DNA of 64,000 nt from Zhenhengia yiwuensis (GTDB lineage Bacteria; Bacillota; Clostridia; Lachnospirales; Cellulosilyticaceae). The translations under genes were made by a program, and so were the position numbers. Each line of letters opens with the position of its first letter. The stretch's first letter is position 1. The notes below the pieces were generated by a model. The model had not been told where the DNA came from. It saw only the letters and a list, made by a program, of their open reading frames with translations, and ran no database searches. The stretch is taken from positions 6,485 through 70,484 of the forward strand of contig NZ_JACRSY010000020.1 of assembly GCF_014384995.1 (NCBI RefSeq). The letters are read 5' to 3'. Positions 17,762-26,404 of this stretch are shown in pieces.

Positions 17762-19075
17762 ATGTTACAAAATAAAAATAAAAAATATATTGCAACCTAT
17801 ACCCTAGGATGCAAAGTAAATCAATACGACACAGAAGCTGTTGTAGAGCAATTTAAGGCAGAAGGCTATGAAGAAGTGGCTTTTGATGAAGTTGCAGATG
17901 TATATCTTGTTAATACATGTACAGTGACACATTTAAGTGATAGAAAATGTCGTCAGATGCTACGTAAAACAAAAAAACTTAATCCAGATAGCGTACTTGT
18001 TGCTATGGGATGCTATGCTCAAGCAGCAGGGGAGAAAATTAAAGAAGACGTATCAGAAGTAGACATTATTGTAGGAACGAATAAAAGAAGTGAAATCTTA
18101 AAGCTTGTAGAAGAATATCATAATAATCAAGAGACTTATAATTATGTGAGCAATATTATGGATGTAGAAGAATTTGAAGAGCTTCAAATTAGTAATATGG
18201 GCGAGCATACACGCGTCTACCTTAAAATTCAGGAAGGCTGTAACAATTACTGCACATACTGTATTATTCCATATGTAAGAGGTAAAATCCGTAGCCGTAA
18301 ATTAGAGAATGTAGTACAAGAAGCGCAAAGGCTTGTAGAGGCTGGTTTTAAAGAAATTATCTTAACAGGAATACATGTTCTAGCATATGGGAAAGATTTA
18401 GGTAATGTAACACTTCTAGATGCTATAAAAAAAGTACATGATATAGAAGGCGTTGAACGTATTAGGTTAAGCTCAATAGAGCCTGTAGCCATAACAGATG
18501 AGTTTTTAGAAGCTATTAGCCAACTTCCAAAGCTCTGTCATCACTTCCATCTTTCTTTACAAAGTGGTTCTGAAACTGTTCTAAAACGTATGAATCGTAA
18601 ATATACGGCGCAAGAATATAAAGAAAGTGTACAAAGATTACGTGGTGTATGGCATGATGTCGCTATTACTACGGATATTATTGTGGGATTCCCAGGTGAA
18701 ACGGATGAAGAATTTAAAGAAACAGTAGACTTTGTTAAGGAAATTGGTTTTGCGCAAGTACATCTTTTCCCATATTCTAAGAGAGAAGGCACAGCAGCAG
18801 CTAGGATGAAAAATCAAATTGATAGTCCTATTAAAGATGAACGTATGAAAGTGTTAAAACAGGTTACATTAAAGAGTCAAGATGCTTTTCTAGATGAACA
18901 TATAGGTAAAGAAGTAGAAGTTTTATTTGAAAAAGCCGAAGAAGGCATGGCACAAGGTTATACAAGTAACTATATGAAAGTTGAAGTAGATACAGAACTT
19001 CATCTTGAGAATACAGTCGGTAAAGTATATATTGAGACAAGAGAGCACGAAGTGCTTAAAGGAAAGCTTTTATAG
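17762..19075 (+). CDS. mtaB: tRNA ms2t6A methylthiotransferase MtaB
   Basis: A 437-residue methylthiotransferase. The N-terminal UPF0004 domain has TLGCKVNQYD and two further cysteines; the radical SAM domain has the CNNYCTYC cluster motif followed by YVRGKIRSR; a TRAM-like C-terminus follows. It converts t6A to ms2t6A at position 37 of tRNAs reading ANN codons. The family match (GCKVNQ, CxxYCTYCIIP) points to MtaB rather than MiaB or RimO. In Bacillus its counterpart (YqeV) sits right after rsmE; here a receiver gene and the nifS-thiI unit intervene. Confidence 0.93.
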   Translation: MLQNKNKKYIATYTLGCKVNQYDTEAVVEQFKAEGYEEVAFDEVADVYLVNTCTVTHLSDRKCRQMLRKTKKLNPDSVLVAMGCYAQAAGEKIKEDVSEVDIIVGTNKRSEILKLVEEYHNNQETYNYVSNIMDVEEFEELQISNMGEHTRVYLKIQEGCNNYCTYCIIPYVRGKIRSRKLENVVQEAQRLVEAGFKEIILTGIHVLAYGKDLGNVTLLDAIKKVHDIEGVERIRLSSIEPVAITDEFLEAISQLPKLCHHFHLSLQSGSETVLKRMNRKYTAQEYKESVQRLRGVWHDVAITTDIIVGFPGETDEEFKETVDFVKEIGFAQVHLFPYSKREGTAAARMKNQIDSPIKDERMKVLKQVTLKSQDAFLDEHIGKEVEVLFEKAEEGMAQGYTSNYMKVEVDTELHLENTVGKVYIETREHEVLKGKLL

Positions 19076-19096
19076 AAAGGTCAAAACATTTTATAA

Positions 19097-19125
19097 TTGC
19101 ATATAACCTTAGATTGTATTATCAT
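19097..19125 (+). promoter_or_regulatory. SigA promoter of the ireB-ruvX-DUF1292 cluster
   Basis: TTGCAT (19097-19102), a 17-base spacer, then TATCAT (19120-19125), 40 bases before the ireB start. Confidence 0.6.
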
Positions 19126-19165
19126 ATAGCTAAGATAGAAGTGTAAATATTGGAAGGTGAAGCAA

Positions 19166-19417
19166 ATGAAAAACATAAACGAAACAGTGCAATTTCATTT
19201 TGAGATGCCTGAAAAGGCTTCAACTCGTGATATATTAATGGATGTTTACGAAGCGCTTAATGAGAAAGGATATAATCCTATTAATCAAATTGTAGGGTAT
19301 ATTATGTCAGGCGATCCAACTTATATTACCAGCTATAATGGTGCACGAAATAAAATTAGAAAATTAGAACGTGATGAGATTTTAGAAGAATTAGTAGCTT
19401 ATTACCTAAAGAAATAA
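19166..19417 (+). CDS. ireB: IreB family regulatory phosphoprotein (UPF0297)
   Basis: An 83-residue protein beginning MKNINETVQFHF, with the family's YNPINQIVGYIMSGDPTYIT block. IreB of Enterococcus is a substrate of the Ser/Thr kinase IreK and affects cephalosporin tolerance; in most species the role is unknown. I chose the ATG at 19166 with GGAAGGTGA upstream over the GTG at 19157, which would lie inside the ribosome binding site. It leads the conserved ireB-ruvX-yrzB cluster. Confidence 0.9.
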   Translation: MKNINETVQFHFEMPEKASTRDILMDVYEALNEKGYNPINQIVGYIMSGDPTYITSYNGARNKIRKLERDEILEELVAYYLKK

Positions 19418-19452
19418 GCGCTATAAGGCTCATCTTATAGGAGGTTTTAAGC

Positions 19453-19872
19453 TTGCGTATACTCGGACTAGACTTTGGCACAAAGACGACAGGCGTAGCT
19501 GTAAGTGATCCACTTGGATTTACTGCACAAGGACTTGAGATTATTAGACGTACTGATAGCTATAATCTTAAGCCTACTATAAATAGAATTAAAGAAATTT
19601 GCGAAGAATATAAAGTAGAAAAAATTGTATTAGGATTCCCTAAAAACATGAATAATACAGAAGGTGAAAGATGTCAACATACTCTTGTTTTTAAGAAAAA
19701 ACTTGAGCAGGCATTAGCATTACCTGTTGATTTATGGGATGAAAGACTTACTACAATGGAGGCAGAGAATGTACTTCTTGCAGCCGATGTAAGTCGTGGA
19801 CGTAGGAAACAAGTCATTGACAAATTAGCAGCTGTGCTTATTTTACAAAATTATCTACAAGCACATAGTTAA
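19453..19872 (+). CDS. ruvX: Putative pre-16S rRNA nuclease / Holliday junction resolvase RuvX (YqgF)
   Basis: A 139-residue RNase H-fold protein: the N-terminal MRILGLDFGTKTTGVAVSD carries the first catalytic aspartate, VLGFPKNMN follows mid-protein, and DERLTT and the C-terminal IDKLAAVLILQ block complete the family pattern. Family members process the 5' end of pre-16S rRNA in E. coli and have been proposed to resolve Holliday junctions. The start is TTG, preceded by AGGAGG. Confidence 0.92.
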   Translation: MRILGLDFGTKTTGVAVSDPLGFTAQGLEIIRRTDSYNLKPTINRIKEICEEYKVEKIVLGFPKNMNNTEGERCQHTLVFKKKLEQALALPVDLWDERLTTMEAENVLLAADVSRGRRKQVIDKLAAVLILQNYLQAHS

Positions 19873-19883
19873 AGGGGATTATT

Positions 19884-20129
19884 ATGGATAAAATAAATTT
19901 TTATGATGAATTAACAGGTGAAACAATTCAATTTGAAGTAATCGATCAAGCAACAATAGATGGACAAAAATATTTATTAGTTGCTGATGAAGAGGATATT
20001 GCAACAATACTAAAAGAAATGAGTGAGGACGGAGACGAAATCACATATGAATTAGTAGAAGATGATGAGGAACTTCAAAAAGTAGCTTTAACCCTTATGG
20101 AAAGCGATGAATATGACATTGAAGTTTAG
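19884..20129 (+). CDS. DUF1292 protein (UPF0473, YrzB-like)
   Basis: An 81-residue, very acidic protein typical of the DUF1292 family that accompanies ireB and ruvX in Firmicutes. Conserved features are the ETIQFEVIDQATIDGQKY start and the YLLV segment. The molecular role is not known. A second, Cys/His-tailed DUF1292 protein is encoded at 31277. Confidence 0.9.
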   Translation: MDKINFYDELTGETIQFEVIDQATIDGQKYLLVADEEDIATILKEMSEDGDEITYELVEDDEELQKVALTLMESDEYDIEV

Positions 20130-20146
20130 ATGATAGGAAGTATCAA

Positions 20147-20175
20147 TTGACAATAAGCTAAGGTACATTTATAAT
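20147..20175 (+). promoter_or_regulatory. Consensus SigA promoter of fur-rnj
   Basis: TTGACA (20147-20152), a 17-base spacer, TATAAT (20170-20175): a full consensus promoter. I see no clear Fur box overlapping it. Confidence 0.85.
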
Positions 20176-20215
20176 AAAAGTACTTAGGAAATCAATTTTT
20201 AGAGGGGCGAATATA

Positions 20216-20650
20216 ATGAATGCAGCAACATTTAAAGAACGACTTAAAGAAAAAGGTTGTAAACTAACCACACAACGTAGAGGAATCTTAGACGTTCTTA
20301 TTGAAAATTGTGATAAGCATTTATCTACAGAAGAACTTTATGCATTAGTAAAAGAGCGTTATCCAGAAATCGGTCTTGCTACAGTTTATCGTACTGTGCA
20401 ACTTTTTGAAGAAATGGGTATCATTGATAAATTATATTTTGATGAAGGATGTAGTCGATATGAACTAAGTCATCAAGAAGAACATCACCACCATCATCTT
20501 ATCTGCTCAAAATGTAATAAAGTTTTTGAAGTAGAAAATGATTTGCTTGCGGAAATCGAAGCCCATATACAAGATAAATATCGTTTTAAAGTCACAAATC
20601 ACAAAGTTACTTTTTATGGACATTGTGAGGCGTGTTCAAAAAATATATAG
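20216..20650 (+). CDS. Fur family metal- or peroxide-responsive repressor
   Basis: A 144-residue regulator with an N-terminal winged helix (TTQRRGILDVL, TVYRTVQLFEEMG), a HHHHHLICSKCNKVF metal site and a C-terminal CEAC pair forming the structural zinc site with the CSKC pair. It could be Fur, PerR or Zur. The five-histidine run and Asp/Glu pattern do not decide this by eye. It is transcribed from a consensus promoter and its last codons run up to the RNase J start region, implying co-expression with it. Confidence 0.92.
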   Translation: MNAATFKERLKEKGCKLTTQRRGILDVLIENCDKHLSTEELYALVKERYPEIGLATVYRTVQLFEEMGIIDKLYFDEGCSRYELSHQEEHHHHHLICSKCNKVFEVENDLLAEIEAHIQDKYRFKVTNHKVTFYGHCEACSKNI

Positions 20651-20667
20651 ATGGAGGTGCAGTTTTG

Positions 20668-22335
20668 GTGCCCAGAAAAACTAAAAATAAGTTACGCATC
20701 ATTCCTCTGGGTGGTTTAGGAGAAATCGGTAAAAATATGACAGCTTTTGAATATGAAGATGATATTATTGTTGTCGATTGTGGATTAGCTTTCCCGGAAG
20801 ACGAGATGCTGGGAATTGACTTAGTTATTCCAGATGTAACTTATTTAACAAAAAATGCAGAAAAAATAAGGGGGATTGTACTTACACACGGGCATGAGGA
20901 CCATATTGGTGCGTTACCTTATGTGTTACAAGAACTCAATGTTCCTCTCTACGGAACAAAATTAACTATCGGACTTGTAGAGAATAAATTAAAAGAGCAT
21001 AACTTACTTAGAACAACACAAAGAAATAATGTATCACAAGGGGAAACTATTAAACTTGGTGGTAGTTTTAAAGTAGAATTTATACGTTCTAATCATAGTA
21101 TTGCAGATGCTGTTATGCTTTCTATTTGGACTCCAGTGGGGACCATTCTTCATACAGGGGACTTTAAAGTAGACTATACACCTATTAGAGGAGGACGTAT
21201 TGATTTACATCGTCTTGCTGAACTTGGTAAGAAGGGCGTATTAGCACTTCTTGCAGATAGTACAAATGTAGGGCGTACTGGGTTTACACAATCTGAGAAA
21301 ATGGTTGGATTAAAATTTGAAGATGTGTTTAATAAAGCAAAAGACAAACGTATTATGGTTGCAACTTTTGCCTCTAATGTAGATCGTGTTCAACAGATTA
21401 TAAATGCAGCTTATAAATTTAACCGTAAGGTAGCTATTATAGGACGCAGCATGGTAAATGTTGCAAAGACAGCAAGTGAACTTGGTTATTTAGATATCCC
21501 AGAAAATACACTTATTGATGTAAATGATGTAAAGCGTTATAATGATGAACAAATTGTTATTATTATGACGGGTAGTCAAGGAGAGCCTATGGCAGCTTTA
21601 TCACGTATGGCAACTTCAGAACATCGCCAGCTTGAAATTAAACCGGGAGATGTGGTTATTTTAAGCTCTACACCTATTCCAGGTAATGAGAAAACCGTTT
21701 CTAAAGTAGTCAATGAGCTCGCTAAAAAGGGTGCTACAGTTATTAAAGAGGATACACACGTATCTGGACATGCTGCAGAAGAAGAACTTAAACTTATTCA
21801 TGCACTAGTAAAACCTAAGTATTTTATACCAGTACATGGTGAGTATAGACACCTTCAAAAACATGGAGAACTTGCTGTTGAGATGGGTATGCCAAAAGAC
21901 CATATTACTATAGCTTCTATAGGTGATGTTATTGAATTAACACGTGAAAGCTGTAAGATTGCAGGTAATGTACCTTCAGGGCAAGTGCTTGTAGATGGGC
22001 TTGGTGTAGGTGATGTAGGAAATATCGTTTTACGTGATCGTAAGCATCTTTCACAAGATGGTCTACTCATTGTTGTTATGACACTTGAGCGTGAAACAGG
22101 TATGGTAGTGGCTGGACCAGACATTATTTCTCGTGGTTTTGTTTATGTAAGAGAAGCAGAAAATCTTATGGATGCGGCAAAAGTAGTAGTGCGTAAGGCA
22201 TTAGATCGCTGTGAAACAAAACACATTGTAGAATGGTCTCAGATTAAAACTATTGTCAAAGATGATCTTAAAGAGTTCGTATGGCAAAAAACAAAGCGTA
22301 GTCCTATGATTTTACCAATTATAATGGAAGTATAA
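20668..22335 (+). CDS. Ribonuclease J
   Basis: A 555-residue beta-CASP metallo-beta-lactamase RNase. The N-terminus has IIPLGGLGEIGKNMT, the metal motif is LTHGHEDHIGA, and SNHSIADA and HTGDFKVD follow; the beta-CASP and C-terminal dimerisation domains are present. RNase J acts in mRNA turnover and rRNA maturation with 5' exonuclease and endonuclease activity. The long frame starts at 20632 inside fur. GGAGGTG at 20653-20659 points to the TTG at 20665 or the GTG at 20668, of which the GTG is used here. Whether it is the J1 or J2 type cannot be settled by eye. Confidence 0.94.
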   Translation: MPRKTKNKLRIIPLGGLGEIGKNMTAFEYEDDIIVVDCGLAFPEDEMLGIDLVIPDVTYLTKNAEKIRGIVLTHGHEDHIGALPYVLQELNVPLYGTKLTIGLVENKLKEHNLLRTTQRNNVSQGETIKLGGSFKVEFIRSNHSIADAVMLSIWTPVGTILHTGDFKVDYTPIRGGRIDLHRLAELGKKGVLALLADSTNVGRTGFTQSEKMVGLKFEDVFNKAKDKRIMVATFASNVDRVQQIINAAYKFNRKVAIIGRSMVNVAKTASELGYLDIPENTLIDVNDVKRYNDEQIVIIMTGSQGEPMAALSRMATSEHRQLEIKPGDVVILSSTPIPGNEKTVSKVVNELAKKGATVIKEDTHVSGHAAEEELKLIHALVKPKYFIPVHGEYRHLQKHGELAVEMGMPKDHITIASIGDVIELTRESCKIAGNVPSGQVLVDGLGVGDVGNIVLRDRKHLSQDGLLIVVMTLERETGMVVAGPDIISRGFVYVREAENLMDAAKVVVRKALDRCETKHIVEWSQIKTIVKDDLKEFVWQKTKRSPMILPIIMEV

Positions 22336-22366
22336 AAAATACCTAGCTTTTTGCTAGGTATTTTTT
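22334..22366 (+). terminator. Terminator after RNase J
   Basis: Perfect 14-base arms (six A + TACCTAGC and its complement) with a five-T loop, ending in six T. Confidence 0.93.
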
Positions 22367-22374
22367 GATATCGC

Positions 22375-22403
22375 TTGCATTATACTATTTTTTATCTTAT
22401 ATT
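22375..22403 (+). promoter_or_regulatory. Promoter of trmR-U32 unit
   Basis: TTGCAT (22375-22380), a 17-base spacer, TATATT (22398-22403), immediately after the RNase J terminator. Confidence 0.6.
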
Positions 22404-22436
22404 GACATAGGAAGAATGATTAGAAAGGATAAGCTT

Positions 22437-23093
22437 ATGAGTGAAATTAACTACGATTATATCGTTCAATATATACGTGCACTTCATAATCCACCGGAAG
22501 GATTACTTCATGATATAGAGGTTGCTATTGCAAATGGAGAAGAGACATGGCCTATTATTAAGCCAGAGGTAGCAGATTTTATGAGAGTACTTTTAACTAT
22601 GCAAAAACCAAAAGAAATTTTGGAAATTGGTACAGCTGTTGCATACTCTGCTATGTTAATGAGTGAGCATTTAGAAGAAGGCGGACATATTACAACGATT
22701 GAAAGATTTCCTTATATGTTGGGTGTTGCAAGAAAAAATATAAAACAAGCAGGTCTTGAAGAGGTTATTCAAATTATAGAAGGTGATGCTGCTGATATAT
22801 TAAAAACATTGCCGAGTGAGCAGTATGATGTCATTTTTATGGACTGTGCTAAAGGGCAATACATTAATTTCCTACCTGACTGTATTAGATTATTAAGAAA
22901 AGGTGGTCTGCTCATTACTGATAATGTCTTGCATAAAGGTACTGTAGCAAAATCACGTTATTTAATTGACCGTAGACAACGTACGACCCATATGAGATTG
23001 AGAGACTTTTTATGGACCATTACACATTCAGAGGAACTTACAAGTAGTGTACTACCTGTTGGAGATGGTATAGCCCTAAGTTATAAAAAATAG
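22437..23093 (+). CDS. trmR: tRNA 5-hydroxyuridine methyltransferase (TrmR-like O-methyltransferase)
   Basis: A 218-residue SAM-dependent O-methyltransferase with the ILEIGTAVAYSA SAM loop, the FMDCAKGQY acidic metal site and LLITDNVLHKG. In Bacillus, TrmR (YrrM) methylates 5-hydroxyuridine at tRNA position 34 and is encoded next to the U32 proteins that make the hydroxyl. The same pairing is seen here, with a U32 gene 11 bases downstream. The start at 22437 has GAAAGGAT upstream; an earlier in-frame ATG overlaps the RNase J terminator and is rejected. Confidence 0.85.
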   Translation: MSEINYDYIVQYIRALHNPPEGLLHDIEVAIANGEETWPIIKPEVADFMRVLLTMQKPKEILEIGTAVAYSAMLMSEHLEEGGHITTIERFPYMLGVARKNIKQAGLEEVIQIIEGDAADILKTLPSEQYDVIFMDCAKGQYINFLPDCIRLLRKGGLLITDNVLHKGTVAKSRYLIDRRQRTTHMRLRDFLWTITHSEELTSSVLPVGDGIALSYKK

Positions 23094-23104
23094 GAGAGAT
23101 TATA

Positions 23105-24343
23105 ATGAAGAAAAAACGTGTAGAATTATTAGCTCCCGCAGGGAGCTTAGAATCATTAAAAGTAGCTGTACTTTATGGTGCTGATGCTGTTTATATGGGA
23201 GGTGGAAGCTATGGTTTACGTGCTAAAGCTAAAAACTTCACCCCTGAAGAAATGAAAGAAGGTATTGCATTTGCACATGCACATGGTGTACAAGTTTATG
23301 TAACAGCTAATATCTTTGCGCATAATCAAGATTTTGAAGGTATGGCAGAATACTTTAAATCACTTGAAGAAATGGGCGTAGATGCTATTATCGTTGCAGA
23401 TCCAGGTGTATTTTCTATTGCTAAAGCAGCAGTACCTAATATGGAAATTCATATTTCTACTCAAGCTAACAACACAAATAGTCATACAGCTAAATTCTGG
23501 GCATCTTTAGGTGCACAACGTATTGTTGTAGCACGTGAACTTTCATTCCCAGAAATTAAAGAAATTCATGATAATATTCCAGAGGATATTGAGATCGAAG
23601 CTTTTGTACATGGTGCAATGTGTATGGCTTATTCAGGAAGATGCTTATTAAGTAATTACATGACACATCGCGATGCTAACCACGGTGAATGTGCACAGCC
23701 TTGCAGATGGAAATATCATGTTGTAGAAGAAACACGTCCAGGTGAATATATGCCTGTAGAAGAAGATGAGCGTGGTACTTATATTTATAACTCACGTGAC
23801 CTTTGTATGATTGAATATATTCCAGAGCTTGTTGAAAGTGGCATTTACAGCTTTAAAATTGAAGGGCGTATGAAGACACCTCTTTATGTAGCAACAGTTG
23901 TTAAAGCTTATAGAGACGCTATCGACACTTATTTAGAAGATCCAAAAGCCTTTGAAGAAAAACGTAGTTATTTCCTTCAAGAGGTAGGTAAGGCAAGTCA
24001 TAGAGAGTTTTCTACAGGTTTCTATGAACATAAACCAACAAGTGACGATCAAACTTACGGACATAACTCTTATGTACGTAACTATGATTTCTCAGGTATG
24101 GTTATTGATTATGATAAAGAAACAAAACTTGTAACAATTGAACAAAGAAGAAAGTTCTCTGTAGGTGATACAGTAGAGATTTTATTACCAAATAGACCGT
24201 TTATCAGTGTTAAGATTGAAGAAATGTGGGATGCGGAAGGTAACAGCATTGAATCTGCACCACATCCACTTCAAATTGTTAAGTTTAAAGTAGAAGAGGA
24301 TGTAACTGTACCAGCACTTCTACGTAAAGAACAACCTCTTTAG
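23105..24343 (+). CDS. Peptidase U32 family, TrhP-like tRNA hydroxylation protein
   Basis: A 412-residue U32 protein. The N-terminal barrel starts with VELLAPAGSLESLKVAV and continues GADAVYMGG; the family cysteine cluster is visible as HGAMCMAYSGRCLLSNY and ECAQPCRW. The C-terminal U32 beta domain ends the protein. Despite the peptidase name, TrhP and its Bacillus relatives (YrrN/YrrO) hydroxylate U34 of tRNA using prephenate, probably with an Fe-S cluster. Adjacent trmR would methylate the product. This is inferred from synteny and family, not from a diagnostic residue. Confidence 0.85.
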   Translation: MKKKRVELLAPAGSLESLKVAVLYGADAVYMGGGSYGLRAKAKNFTPEEMKEGIAFAHAHGVQVYVTANIFAHNQDFEGMAEYFKSLEEMGVDAIIVADPGVFSIAKAAVPNMEIHISTQANNTNSHTAKFWASLGAQRIVVARELSFPEIKEIHDNIPEDIEIEAFVHGAMCMAYSGRCLLSNYMTHRDANHGECAQPCRWKYHVVEETRPGEYMPVEEDERGTYIYNSRDLCMIEYIPELVESGIYSFKIEGRMKTPLYVATVVKAYRDAIDTYLEDPKAFEEKRSYFLQEVGKASHREFSTGFYEHKPTSDDQTYGHNSYVRNYDFSGMVIDYDKETKLVTIEQRRKFSVGDTVEILLPNRPFISVKIEEMWDAEGNSIESAPHPLQIVKFKVEEDVTVPALLRKEQPL

Positions 24344-24396
24344 ACTAATTTTTTAAAATAGTATAAGCTCTTTACAAGAAAATACAAATTGTACGG

Positions 24397-24424
24397 GCAC
24401 ATTTCGTGCGCACATTCATACAAT
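24397..24424 (+). promoter_or_regulatory. Candidate SigE-type promoter of sigK
   Basis: GCACATT (24397-24403), a 13-base spacer, then CATACAAT (24417-24424), which matches the SigE -10 consensus CATACANT exactly. sigK is SigE-dependent in Bacillus and the position (36 bases before the start codon) is suitable. Confidence 0.6.
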
Positions 24425-24459
24425 AAGTATGAACCCATTTTTTATGGAGGTGTGCCGAA

Positions 24460-25122
24460 ATGTTGCCTTTTTTTTGTTTTTCTTATTTTAGCAGTATATC
24501 CTCTTTTCCACAGCCCCTTACACCAGAAGAAGAAAAGTACTATTTAGAACAATTAGGTAAAGGAAGTGAAGAGGCCAAGGATATTCTTATTGAACGTAAT
24601 TTAAGATTAGTGGCACACATTGTTAAAAAGTATAGTAATTTAAATAAAGATATGGACGACCTTATTTCTACAGGAACTATTGGACTTATTAAGGGGATTA
24701 CCTCTTTTGATACATCCAAAGGGACAAAGCTAGCAACATATGCTGCTAGATGTATTGAAAACGAAATTTTAATGAGCATTAGGTCAAGTAAGAAAGAAAA
24801 GAATGAAACATCTATTCATTCTCCTATAGGGATAGATAAAGAGGGAAATGAAATCAGCTTATTAGATGTGCTTTTTACGGAGAGTGAATCTATCTTTGAT
24901 CAAGTAGATTTTGGAATAGAAATTAAGAAGTTATATGAAAAAATTGGACGCGTACTTAAACCACGTGAAAAGCTTATTCTAAGAATGCGTTATGGACTGG
25001 ATAATACAGAAGAAAAAACACAGCGTGAAATAGCAGAGCAAATGGGTATTTCCAGGTCTTATGTTTCACGTATAGAGAAAAAAGCTTTGAAAAAACTTTA
25101 TCAGGAACTTAGTAAAAGTTAA
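24460..25122 (+). CDS. sigK: RNA polymerase sporulation sigma factor SigK
   Basis: A 220-residue sigma-70 factor. A short hydrophobic N-terminal pro-sequence of about 17 residues (MLPFFCFSYFSSIS) precedes FPQPLTPEEE, the point where mature SigK begins in Bacillus. Region 2 has NLRLVAHIVKKY and TIGLIKGI; region 4 has TQREIAEQMGISRSYVSRIEKKAL. It directs late mother-cell transcription. The gene is continuous, with no skin-type intervening element, so control would rest on transcription and pro-sequence cleavage. Start: ATG after GGAGGTG. Confidence 0.94.
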   Translation: MLPFFCFSYFSSISSFPQPLTPEEEKYYLEQLGKGSEEAKDILIERNLRLVAHIVKKYSNLNKDMDDLISTGTIGLIKGITSFDTSKGTKLATYAARCIENEILMSIRSSKKEKNETSIHSPIGIDKEGNEISLLDVLFTESESIFDQVDFGIEIKKLYEKIGRVLKPREKLILRMRYGLDNTEEKTQREIAEQMGISRSYVSRIEKKALKKLYQELSKS

Positions 25123-25169
25123 AAAAGGTGTTACAACATATCCTTTTAGGTATGCTGTAACACCTTTTT
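25122..25169. terminator. Bidirectional terminator between sigK and mltG
   Basis: Long imperfect hairpin, arms AAAAAGGTGTTACA...ATCC and GGTAT...TGTAACACCTTTTT, serving both convergent genes. It overlaps the last codons of mltG. Confidence 0.88.
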
Positions 25170-26265
25170 AATCTACAAAATTAATATCTTGAGATTGTTT
25201 ATAGCGAGTCTTATAAAAATTATGTTCTTCAGCAGTTTGGCTGAAAGCATGTTTGCTGGTAGAAGCATCTTCTAGTACAAAATAATAATAATCATGTTCT
25301 TCAGGCATAAAAGCAGCACGAAGAGCACTTTCACCAGGAGTGCAGATAGGACCTTGTGGAAGACCTTCATGAAGATAGGTGTTATAAGGAGAGTCTAAAG
25401 AGAGGTCTTCATAAGTAAGCGTTTGTTTACGTTCAGGCAAAGCATACTGAATGGTAGAGCACATTTGTAATTTCATTTGTTGATTAAGGCGATTATAAAT
25501 AACACCGGATATAGTAGGACGTTCTTCTTCTAGCTTAGCTTCACGTTCAATAATAGAAGCAATGGTTACGATGTCATGAAGTGTATAGTCTGAATTATAG
25601 AGATACTGATTATAACGACTTGTAATCTCTTCAAAACGTCTAAGCATGATAGAGACAATTTCTTCAGCTGAGGCATTTTTGTGAATGCGATAAGTATCAG
25701 GGAAGAGATAGCCTTCTAATTTATAGGTGCCTCCCTCAGGAATATCTTTTAAAAAGTCATAATCATATGTTTTATTTTCTATGGCATTTAGGAAAGCAGC
25801 TTTGCTTACAATTTGTTTATCTTCTAGACGATTGGCAATTTGAGTAATAGTAAAGCCTTCAGGAATAGTAAATTGAACTTCCTCTAGCGTATCAGGATTT
25901 GTAGTAAGGAGCTTTACAATATCATGATTAGTCATATTACTACTAATGGTATAAGTGCCTGGATATAAGTCATCTTCCAAGTCAGAGAGTTTAGCCTCTA
26001 CTACAAACCAAAACTGGTTACCTATAAATTGTTCATCATAAAGAAGTTTGGCAAGTGTCTGGGCTGTAGTTTGTTCATCTACTTGAAGCTGCAGAGTATG
26101 TACGTTAGGAAGGGTTGGACGATTTTGGTCTTCTTCAATCATATTAAAGGTGTAATCAAAGCTTTTAGAAAAGACAATAATACTTCCACATATGGCAAGA
26201 GTAATGAGTAGTAAAGTGATAATCATATTTAAAAGCATTCTTTGAGTATGAGAGTGTTTTTTCAT
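25168..26265 (-). CDS. mltG: Endolytic murein transglycosylase MltG
   Basis: A 365-residue protein with one N-terminal membrane anchor (about residues 9-32), a LysM-like region (about 55-120) and the YceG/MltG catalytic domain with EGYLFPDTY and SIIEREA, whose Glu is the catalytic residue in the family. It cleaves nascent glycan strands at the membrane and so sets strand length. In Bacillus, yrrL (mltG) lies between yrzB and yrrM; here it is nearby but inverted. No other gene shares the unit. Confidence 0.93.
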   Translation of the reverse strand: MKKHSHTQRMLLNMIITLLLITLAICGSIIVFSKSFDYTFNMIEEDQNRPTLPNVHTLQLQVDEQTTAQTLAKLLYDEQFIGNQFWFVVEAKLSDLEDDLYPGTYTISSNMTNHDIVKLLTTNPDTLEEVQFTIPEGFTITQIANRLEDKQIVSKAAFLNAIENKTYDYDFLKDIPEGGTYKLEGYLFPDTYRIHKNASAEEIVSIMLRRFEEITSRYNQYLYNSDYTLHDIVTIASIIEREAKLEEERPTISGVIYNRLNQQMKLQMCSTIQYALPERKQTLTYEDLSLDSPYNTYLHEGLPQGPICTPGESALRAAFMPEEHDYYYFVLEDASTSKHAFSQTAEEHNFYKTRYKQSQDINFVD

Positions 26266-26340
26266 AACAGCCTCCTTGTTATTTTACTCAAATTATACAT
26301 ATTTTTATAATACAATTCAATATTTTAATATTTATAAAGA

Positions 26341-26369
26341 TTGAATATAAATAAAGAGTTTGTTATACT
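26341..26369 (+). promoter_or_regulatory. SigA promoter of the L,D-transpeptidase gene
   Basis: TTGAAT (26341-26346), a 17-base spacer, TATACT (26364-26369). Confidence 0.65.
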
Positions 26370-26404
26370 AAAATGGTAGAATATGGAATAAAGGGAGTAT
26401 TAAT

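Noticed and set aside
20147..20215. Fur box in front of fur
   Set aside because: The promoter is clear but I could not see a 19-base inverted repeat of the Fur or PerR type.
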